A stretch of 7,168 nt of DNA. It comes from Lentisphaerota bacterium. GTDB taxonomy: Bacteria; Verrucomicrobiota; Kiritimatiellia; JAAZAB01. Shown here in pieces: positions 1 through 5,206 of the stretch (position 1 is the stretch's first letter; each line of letters begins with the position of its first letter). Both the position numbers and the translations under genes were made by a program. The stretch covers positions 1-7,168 of the forward strand of contig JAIVGW010000067.1 in the NCBI GenBank assembly GCA_020201415.1. The letters run 5' to 3'. The notes under the pieces are model-generated. The model had not been told where the DNA came from. It made no database searches and saw only the letters and a program-made list of their open reading frames with translations.

Positions 1-1
1 C

Positions 2-349
2 CAGGTGGGTGCGGACCTCAGCCTGGAACGCCTGGTGCGCGAAATCCATGATCGCCGGGGATGGGTGGTGCCGGCGCATGTTTTCCGTCATAGGTTCAGT
101 CTCTGGAGCCAGTTAGGCGCGGTGGATGCCGGACCGGGGTTCGATTTGTTGGAAATAGCTTATCCGCAATGGGTGCGAGAAAATTACCGGCTGGGTTGCC
201 GGTATGCCGGTCTGCCGGTCATCACCGGTTCGGATGCGCATTTTCTGGAAGATATCGGGCGGGTGATTAACCGTCTGCCGCTCGTGGACGGCGCCGACGG
301 CAGTCTGGCGGATTTGGTAGGTTATTTACGCGGAATGGGGGTGGCATGA
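2..349 (+). CDS. PHP-domain protein, C-terminal part (5' truncated by window)
   Basis: This is the last ~115 codons of a PHP (polymerase and histidinol phosphatase) domain protein, a family of metal-dependent phosphoesterases. The frame is open from base 2, and the GTG at 5 has no visible ribosome binding site, so the true start lies upstream. Two late PHP metal-site motifs are visible: a histidine in VVPAHVFRH (about 66-95) and the SDAH motif in VITGSDAHFLEDIG (about 218-262). The early HxH motifs must lie outside the window. The stop overlaps the next gene's start (ATGA at 346-349), implying translational coupling. PHP proteins of this kind are commonly found beside [FeFe]-hydrogenase operons; their substrate there is unknown. 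A DNA polymerase PHP domain or histidinol phosphatase is unlikely from context. Confidence 0.8.
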   Translation, partial: QVGADLSLERLVREIHDRRGWVVPAHVFRHRFSLWSQLGAVDAGPGFDLLEIAYPQWVRENYRLGCRYAGLPVITGSDAHFLEDIGRVINRLPLVDGADGSLADLVGYLRGMGVA

Positions 350-885
350 AGGAAATAGCTCTGCATCTGCTGGATATTCTGGAGAATTCAGCCAAGGGCG
401 GCGCCACTGGTGTGACGCTGGATTTAGAACGCCGGGGATCGGTTTTCCACATGCGGATTGTGGACAATGGCCCGGGTCTGCCGCCGGCCGTCAGGCTTGA
501 TCCCACCGATCCTTTTTCCACCACCCGCCGCGAACGTCCGGTGGGGCTGGGGTTGGCCCTGTTGCGCATGGCCGCGGAACATGCCGGGGGCGGCATGCAG
601 GTGCGCAGTCCTGAAGCCGGCGGTGTGGAGGTTGAGGCGTCTTTCAACTTGCAGCATATCGATGCCCAGCCGCTGGGCGGGTTGGATGATGTGCTGGCCA
701 CCGCTCTGGCATCATGGCCTGCGCTTAATCTGATCGTGCGGGTGGGTGCTGATCATCAGGTAGTTTTGAATACCTGGGAACTGAAAACCGAGATTAATGG
801 GATTGACTTTTCCAATCCTAAAGTCCATAAATCTATATCCACATCGCTGCGCGAGGCTTTGTCGGAATTGTCTTTACCGGAATAA
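346..885 (+). CDS. Stand-alone GHKL/HATPase ATP-binding protein of hydrogenase operon
   Basis: A 179-residue protein with a complete GHKL ATP-binding fold in residues 1-~105. Visible motifs are the N-box DILENSAKGGA (10-20, with N14 as the expected Mg-binding residue), the G1 box DNGPGL (40-45), DPFSTTR (55-61) and the glycine-rich G2 region VGLGLALLRMAAEHAGGG (66-83). There is no membrane segment, HAMP, dimerisation/phosphoacceptor histidine box or receiver domain, so it is not a classical sensor kinase despite the likely automatic label. The remaining ~75 residues match my memory of a conserved tail in proteins placed next to HydABC-type genes. Its start overlaps the PHP stop by four bases; GGGGGTGG (337-344) lies just before the ATG. 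It may act as a small ATPase, an anti-sigma-like kinase, or in maturation or regulation of the hydrogenase; none of these is shown. Confidence 0.85.
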   Translation: MKEIALHLLDILENSAKGGATGVTLDLERRGSVFHMRIVDNGPGLPPAVRLDPTDPFSTTRRERPVGLGLALLRMAAEHAGGGMQVRSPEAGGVEVEASFNLQHIDAQPLGGLDDVLATALASWPALNLIVRVGADHQVVLNTWELKTEINGIDFSNPKVHKSISTSLREALSELSLPE

Positions 886-933
886 TCCGTGATTTTGATC
901 ATCGGCGCCGCTGGGTTGCCGGTAACAACCAGG

Positions 934-939
934 AAGGAG
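934..939 (+). promoter_or_regulatory. Shine-Dalgarno of the HndB-like gene
   Basis: AAGGAG ends 7 bases before the ATG at 947 and fixes this start. The 61-base gap before it (886-946) also holds a weak 5-bp hairpin (914-918 pairing with 926-930). I see no convincing promoter or terminator in the gap, so this gene is probably co-transcribed with the ATP-binding protein. Confidence 0.8.
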
Positions 940-946
940 ACGGGGC

Positions 947-1303
947 ATGAAGAATCTTGATGAATTACGCAAAATCCGTGATGAAGTTCGCAAGAGTATG
1001 GAAATACGGTCCGGCAACCACCGTGCTAAAATCGTCGTGGGCATGGGCACCTGCGGCATAGCCGCCGGCGCGCGTGAGACCATGCAGGCCTTGATGGGGG
1101 AGTTGGAGCAGGCCGGAATTAACGATGTGGCGGTGACCGCGACCGGGTGTGCCGGCTTTTGTGAGCGTGAGCCGCTGGTGGATGTGGAGATTGCGGGGCA
1201 GCCGGCTGTGCGCTACGGCAAAGTGGATGCCGCGGCGGCGCGGAAGATTGTACAGGAACATATTGTGGGCGGCCGTAAGGTGGACAGCCTGGTTTTCGGA
1301 TGA
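947..1303 (+). CDS. hndB: HndB-like (2Fe-2S) ferredoxin-domain subunit
   Basis: A 118-residue protein with a basic helical N-terminus (1-~26) followed by a thioredoxin-like ferredoxin fold. Key segments are GMGTCGIAAGAR (32-43, C36), TGCAGFCEREP (66-76, C68 and C72) and a C-terminal IVQEHIVGG helix typical of this fold. This matches the small subunit HndB of the Hnd NADP-reducing hydrogenase of Desulfovibrio as I recall it. Only three cysteines occupy the four usual positions of a thioredoxin-like [2Fe-2S] site (the second is A40/A42 or absent). From memory this is a family trait, so cluster binding is uncertain. It lies directly upstream of NuoE, as in hndABCD-like clusters, and its stop overlaps an ATG (ATGA at 1300-1303). 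It presumably is an accessory or electron-transfer subunit of the hydrogenase complex. Confidence 0.82.
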   Translation: MKNLDELRKIRDEVRKSMEIRSGNHRAKIVVGMGTCGIAAGARETMQALMGELEQAGINDVAVTATGCAGFCEREPLVDVEIAGQPAVRYGKVDAAAARKIVQEHIVGGRKVDSLVFG

Positions 1304-1306
1304 GGA
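1302..1306 (+). promoter_or_regulatory. Shine-Dalgarno deciding the NuoE start at 1312
   Basis: Three in-frame ATGs occur at 1300, 1306 and 1312. GAGGA at 1302-1306 sits 5 bases before the ATG at 1312, whereas the ATG at 1300 has no good upstream purine tract. The start at 1312 is therefore preferred; use of 1300 would add only four residues (MRMV). Confidence 0.6.
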
Positions 1307-1311
1307 TGGTT

Positions 1312-1815
1312 ATGACTGATTCAAACACAACGGCTTGCGCCTGCGAAGGACAATGTAACGCCGCGGTCTGGAATGAACTGGATGAATTTATCGCGAGTCA
1401 TGAGCGCGGACGCAATTCACTGATCCAGGTGTTGCACAAAGCTCAGGAACTATTTGGTTACCTCCCGCCGGATGTGCATCAGCATGTGGCTGACCAACTG
1501 GGATTGCCGGTAAGTGAAGTGCTGGGGGTGGTGACTTTTTATCATTATTTTTCCATGCAGCCGCGCGGCCGGCATACTATTAATGTCTGCATGGGCACGG
1601 CCTGTTATGTGCGCGGCGCCAAAAAAGTTCTGGAGGCGTTGCAGGAAAAACTGGGCATCAAGATGGGGGAGACCACACCCGACCGACGTTTTTCCATAAC
1701 CACTCAACGTTGTTTTGGCGCCTGTGGCCTGGCGCCGGTGATTATGGTTAATAGTGATGTGCATGGACGGGTGACCGCCAACAAACTGACGGGCATTCTG
1801 AATCAATATGAATAG
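1312..1815 (+). CDS. nuoE: NuoE-type [2Fe-2S] subunit, first copy (HydC/HndA family)
   Basis: A 167-residue NuoE/24-kDa-family subunit of a NAD(P)H diaphorase. It has an N-terminal helical bundle (~20-85, with SLIQVLHKAQELFGYLP and the conserved GVVTFYHYFSMQPRG) followed by a thioredoxin-like ferredoxin domain. The cluster ligands are complete: C93 and C98 (CMGTAC) and C134 and C138 (CFGAC), which fits one [2Fe-2S] of N1a type. The N-terminus carries three further cysteines, C9, C11 and C15, in a CxCxxxC pattern. Its partner should be the NuoF-type protein that follows after a 105-base gap. In HydABC/Hnd enzymes this subunit passes electrons between the FMN subunit and the rest of the Fe-S chain. 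There is no membrane segment, so it is cytoplasmic. Confidence 0.93.
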   Translation: MTDSNTTACACEGQCNAAVWNELDEFIASHERGRNSLIQVLHKAQELFGYLPPDVHQHVADQLGLPVSEVLGVVTFYHYFSMQPRGRHTINVCMGTACYVRGAKKVLEALQEKLGIKMGETTPDRRFSITTQRCFGACGLAPVIMVNSDVHGRVTANKLTGILNQYE

Positions 1816-1920
1816 GACCGCCGTTGCCGGTCGGGAGCAGCGGGGCGGTTGGTTTATAAAGCGGGTGCCGGAGGTGCCCGGATAATTGCGGGCCCGGCCC
1901 GCCTTTGGAGAAGTCAGGAT
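1816..1920 (+). other. 105-base intergenic gap with possible RNA hairpins
   Basis: This is the longest gap in the operon. It is GC-rich and contains inverted repeats: GCGGGC (1888-1893) against GCCCGC (1897-1902) with a 3-base loop, and ACCGCC (1817-1822) against GGCGGT (1844-1849) with a 21-base loop. Only TTT follows the strong hairpin, so it does not look like a finished Rho-independent terminator. GGAG at 1907-1910, ten bases before the ATG at 1921, is the likely ribosome binding site. The hairpins could affect mRNA stability or tune the expression of downstream genes; this is inference. Confidence 0.35.
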
Positions 1921-4242
1921 ATGAAAAAAGCGTTCAGGGCCCAGGTCCTGCTTTGTGCGGGTGGCGCGTGTATTTCCTCCGGCACTGAAAGCGTGCGGGA
2001 TGCCTTTCAGCGGGAGTTGGGCGAACAGCAGTTGAATGAAGAAGTCGGTCTGATCACTACCGGTTGCATGGGCATGTGTGAGGTCGGTCCGATTGTGGTG
2101 ATTTATCCCGAAGGTGTATTTTATCAGAAGGTCAAGTCCGAGGATGTTGCGGAAATCGTGAAGGAACACCTGCTCAAGGGACGGGTGGTCCAGCGCTTGT
2201 TCTACAAAAAGCCCAGTACGCAGGAACTGGTGCAGGCCATGAACGAGATCGATTTTTTCCGTTTGCAGGAGAAGATTGCTCTGCGCAATTGCGGCAATAT
2301 CGATCCCGAAGATATCCGGGAATACATCGCCGCCGGCGGATACGAGGCCCTGGGCAAGGCGCTCACGAACATGGCGCCTCCCCAGGTTGTTGAACAAATC
2401 ACCGTTTCCGGTTTGCGTGGCCGCGGGGGCGCGGGGTTTCCCACCGGGATCAAGTGGCGCGCCACGGCCGACCAGCCGGGCAAGCCCAAATACGTGGTAT
2501 GCAACGCCGATGAGGGCGATCCGGGCGCCTTTATGGATCGCAGCCTGCTGGAGGGCGATCCGCACAGCTTGATCGAAGCCATGACCATCTGCGGCTATGC
2601 CGTGGGAGCGAATCAGGGGTTTGTCTATGTGCGCGCGGAGTATCCGCTGGCGATCCAGCGCCTTGAAAAAGCGCTTACTCAAGCTCGTGAGATGGGGCTG
2701 TTGGGTAAAAATCTGTTCAGCTCCGGATTCGATTTCAATATTGAAATCCGCATGGGAGCAGGCGCCTTTGTCTGCGGTGAGGAAACCGCGTTGATGCATT
2801 CCATAGAAGGCCGGCGCGGCGAGCCGCGCCCCAAGCCGCCGTTCCCCGCCGTCAAGGGTCTGTTCGACCGGCCGACGGTGCTGAACAATGTCGAAACTTT
2901 TGCCAATGTGCCTTATATCGTTCTTAATGGAGGCATGGCTTATGCCCGGTTGGGGACGGAGAAAAGTAAGGGCACGAAGGTTTTTGCGCTGGCCGGGGAC
3001 GTCAACAACACCGGTCTGGTTGAAGTGCCGATGGGTATGCCGCTGGGCACGATTGTTTATGATCTGGGCGGCGGCATTCCCAATGGCAAGAAGTTCAAGG
3101 CCGTGCAGATCGGCGGTCCTTCCGGCGGTTGCATTCCCGCCGCGCATCTGAATACGCCGGTGACCTATGAGTCCTTGCCGCAACTGGGCGCCATCATGGG
3201 CTCGGGCGGCCTGGTGGTCATGAATGAGGACACTTGCATGGTTGACCTCGCGCGTTACTTCCTGGAATTCATCGCCGAGGAATCCTGCGGTAAATGTACG
3301 CCCTGCCGGGTCGGAACCAGGGTCATGTTGGAACTGGTCAACCGTATCTGCAACGGCCAGGGCACCATGGAGGATCTGGAGCGGTTGGAGGAACTGGCTG
3401 GTGTGATCCAGAAGTCTTCGCTGTGCGGACTGGGTCAGACGGCGCCGAATCCCGTGTTGTCCACCCTGCGGTATTTCCGTGAGGAATATATTGAGCACAT
3501 TAAAGACCACCATTGCCGGGCCGGCGTGTGCCAGTCGATTATGCATGCCCCTTGCAGTAATGCCTGTCCCGCCTCGGTCAATGTGCCGGCTTATTTGGCC
3601 TATGCCAAGGAGGGCAATTTTGAAGAAGCCCTGCGCGTGCATCTCCGCAATAATCCGTTTCCTTCCATCTGTGGGCGTGTCTGTCCGCAGTGGTGTATCG
3701 ACAAGTGCCGCCGCAGCGATCTCGAAGGTCCTCTGGCCGTGCGCGCCGTCAAACGCTTTATGAGCGATCTGCGGGATGACTATAGCGAACTGTATCCGGC
3801 CAAGGTTCCGGCCAACAACCGCAAAGTGGCGGTGATCGGGGCCGGTCCCGCCGGGCTCAGTTGCGGTTATTACCTGGTCTTGCTGGGCTATGATGTGACG
3901 GTGTTTGAACGGCGGGAGGAGTCCGGCGGCTTGATGCGCTATGCCATTCCAGATTACCGTTTGCCGCGCAAGATTCTAGCCAAGGAAATCAGCAATCTGG
4001 AAAGGCTCGGCCTGAAGATTAAAACCGGTGTGGCCGTTGGGCGCGATATCAGCATGGCCGATTTGCGGGCGCAAGGGTTTGAGGCGTTTTTCATGTCTTC
4101 GGGCGCCGGGCATGAAATTATGCCGAAGATTCCGGGCGTGGATCTGCCGGGCGTTTATCCGGGCACCGCATTTCTGGAGCAGGCGGCGCGCAGTCAACCC
4201 ATGAACGTGGGACGAAGGCGCCGATCAGGAATATGTTGTTGA
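1921..4242 (+). CDS. NuoF-type diaphorase fused to GltD-like FAD oxidoreductase, prematurely ended by frameshift
   Basis: As read, 773 residues. Residues 1-~95 form a thioredoxin-like [2Fe-2S] domain with C12, C17, C49 and C53. The NuoF core follows: the glycine-rich FMN/NAD segment GLRGRGGAGFPTG (164-176), CNADEG (from 194), GEETALMHSIEG, and the [4Fe-4S] N3 ligands C456, C459, C462 and C502. After a CRAGVC linker (532-537), a GltD-type double-cluster domain begins with C545, C549, C584, C588, C592 and C596. Next is the FAD dinucleotide fold GAGPAG (640-645) with GGLMRYAIPDYRLP. The frame then runs into MNVGRRRRSGICC and stops at 4240-4242. The expected second Rossmann domain (NADPH-binding GGGN/D motif) is missing. 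The start at 1921 is chosen because conserved sequence begins there; the open frame from 1849 is not conserved-looking. The diaphorase half appears intact, so the protein may still work as a NuoF subunit. Confidence 0.85.
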   Translation: MKKAFRAQVLLCAGGACISSGTESVRDAFQRELGEQQLNEEVGLITTGCMGMCEVGPIVVIYPEGVFYQKVKSEDVAEIVKEHLLKGRVVQRLFYKKPSTQELVQAMNEIDFFRLQEKIALRNCGNIDPEDIREYIAAGGYEALGKALTNMAPPQVVEQITVSGLRGRGGAGFPTGIKWRATADQPGKPKYVVCNADEGDPGAFMDRSLLEGDPHSLIEAMTICGYAVGANQGFVYVRAEYPLAIQRLEKALTQAREMGLLGKNLFSSGFDFNIEIRMGAGAFVCGEETALMHSIEGRRGEPRPKPPFPAVKGLFDRPTVLNNVETFANVPYIVLNGGMAYARLGTEKSKGTKVFALAGDVNNTGLVEVPMGMPLGTIVYDLGGGIPNGKKFKAVQIGGPSGGCIPAAHLNTPVTYESLPQLGAIMGSGGLVVMNEDTCMVDLARYFLEFIAEESCGKCTPCRVGTRVMLELVNRICNGQGTMEDLERLEELAGVIQKSSLCGLGQTAPNPVLSTLRYFREEYIEHIKDHHCRAGVCQSIMHAPCSNACPASVNVPAYLAYAKEGNFEEALRVHLRNNPFPSICGRVCPQWCIDKCRRSDLEGPLAVRAVKRFMSDLRDDYSELYPAKVPANNRKVAVIGAGPAGLSCGYYLVLLGYDVTVFERREESGGLMRYAIPDYRLPRKILAKEISNLERLGLKIKTGVAVGRDISMADLRAQGFEAFFMSSGAGHEIMPKIPGVDLPGVYPGTAFLEQAARSQPMNVGRRRRSGICC

Positions 4243-4678
4243 TACCATTCTGCTGGCCATCGGTCATGAGCCGGATCCAAAATCCGTATTGACCGAAAGT
4301 GAATTCGCGCCAGCGATTAATGATCGCTGGCTGAATGCCGATGTCAAGACCGGCGCCACGCCCGTGCCCGGGCTATTCGCCGGCGGCGACGTGGTTTCGG
4401 GGCCGGCCACTGTGATTGAGGGTATCGCCGCCGGACAGAAAGCGGCCCGTGCCATTGATCAATATCTCCAGCCGGGTGAACGCGAGTATTTCTGGGAAAA
4501 ACTGGAGCTTCCAGATGTGGCGGTTAATATGGAGCAGGAAATTGATGAATTACTGCCAGTGGAATATCCGCTGCTATCGCCGGCGGAACGTCTGATAAGT
4601 GTGGAGGTTGAAAGAACCATTACGCGCGATGAGGCTGTGCGTGAAGCCGGCCGGTGTCTGCGTTGTGATTGCAAATGA
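4205..4678 (+). pseudogene. Displaced C-terminal fragment of the NuoF-GltD fusion
   Basis: This is the continuation of the preceding protein in the next frame (+1). From about 4214 it encodes DEGADQEYVVDTILLAIGHEPD, the sequence that precedes the last FAD-binding strand of GltD-like enzymes. The FAD motif GLFAGGDVVSGPATVIEGIAAG (about 4370-4435) follows, then a tail ending EAGRCLRCDCK. The frame is closed upstream by a TGA at 4202-4204, and there is no ATG with a ribosome binding site, only a TTG at 4289. Translation on its own is unlikely. Both flanks look well conserved; by comparison with remembered GltD-type proteins roughly 110-130 residues are missing between them. The lost length should be 2 modulo 3 to give the observed frame change. 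It could be a real deletion or an assembly or sequencing fault. Confidence 0.8.
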
Positions 4679-4703
4679 GTGTCCTGCGGCAGGATGCATC
4701 ATT

Positions 4704-4709
4704 AGGGGG
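4704..4709 (+). promoter_or_regulatory. Shine-Dalgarno of the second NuoE
   Basis: AGGGGG lies 5 bases before the ATG at 4715, within a 36-base gap after the broken fusion gene. It supports 4715 as the start and independent translation of the second NuoE despite the lesion upstream. Confidence 0.65.
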
Positions 4710-4714
4710 TAAAG

Positions 4715-5176
4715 ATGAGCATTGCTGAAATCGTTGACAAACACGGAAACCATCGCGAAAATCTTTTGAATATTCTGCATGATATTCAGGATTTTACAGC
4801 GGATAATTCTCTGCACCAAAATGATTTGCAACAGCTGTCGCAGATCATGTGCCTGCCTGTGTCGGAAATTGTCGGGACGGCTTCCTTCTACACCATGTTC
4901 AGTCTTCAGCCCCGGGGCCGTCATGTAATCCGCCTGTGTGAAAGTCCGCCTTGTTACATCAAGGGGGCTGACAACATTCTCCGGGCCCTGGAGCAGAAGC
5001 TGGGCGTCAAAGTGGGGCAGACGACACAGGATCATATGTTCACCCTGGAGACGACCAGTTGTCTGGGCGTGTGCGGTGTTGCCCCGGCCATGATGATTGA
5101 CGAGGTTGTTTACGGCAATCTGACGGAGGCCAAGGTTAAGACTATTATCGATGAAATGATGCGGCAGTCCGCCTGA
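4715..5176 (+). CDS. nuoE: NuoE-type [2Fe-2S] subunit, second copy (HydC family)
   Basis: A 153-residue NuoE-family protein with an N-terminal helical bundle (~10-65) and a thioredoxin-like ferredoxin domain with all four ligands: C75 and C80 (CESPPC), C116 and C120 (CLGVC). The family signature TASFYTMFSLQPRGRHVIRLC is easily seen. The helical part is more divergent than in the first copy: the usual LFGYLP-type stretch is replaced by DFTADNSLHQ. It also lacks the extra N-terminal cysteines of the first copy. It precedes the second NuoF by 30 bases and is the natural partner of that protein, so the window carries two distinct NuoE-NuoF pairs. The role is electron transfer between FMN on NuoF and the hydrogenase subunit. 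Confidence 0.93.
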   Translation: MSIAEIVDKHGNHRENLLNILHDIQDFTADNSLHQNDLQQLSQIMCLPVSEIVGTASFYTMFSLQPRGRHVIRLCESPPCYIKGADNILRALEQKLGVKVGQTTQDHMFTLETTSCLGVCGVAPAMMIDEVVYGNLTEAKVKTIIDEMMRQSA

Positions 5177-5195
5177 CGGGGCCGTTTATCCCGCG

Positions 5196-5201
5196 AAGGA
5201 G
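5196..5201 (+). promoter_or_regulatory. Shine-Dalgarno of the second NuoF
   Basis: AAGGAG ends 5 bases before the ATG at 5207. It confirms that the cysteine-free N-terminal domain of the second NuoF is translated as part of the protein and is not an artefact of choosing too early a start. Confidence 0.8.
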
Positions 5202-5206
5202 AAGTT

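Noticed and set aside
346..885. Sensor histidine kinase
   Set aside because: Only the ATP-binding fold is present; there is no phosphoacceptor histidine domain, membrane segment or sensor domain, and no response regulator nearby in the window.
1888..1905. Rho-independent terminator after NuoE1
   Set aside because: The GC stem is followed by only three T residues, and the operon clearly continues in the same direction.
1849..1920. N-terminal extension of the NuoF-GltD protein from a TTG at 1849
   Set aside because: The extra 24 residues resemble no part of the family, while the ATG at 1921 stands directly before the conserved ferredoxin domain with a GGAG upstream.
1450..3642. Very long open frame on the minus strand (730 codons) opposite NuoE1 and NuoF-GltD
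   Set aside because: It lies antisense to well-conserved NuoE/NuoF coding sequence and its protein shows no recognisable motif; it is a shadow of codon bias in a GC-rich gene.
4200..4245. Programmed ribosomal frameshift joining the two parts of the NuoF-GltD fusion
   Set aside because: A whole domain is missing at the junction, and no slippery heptamer followed by a clear structure is seen, so frameshifting alone could not restore a normal protein.
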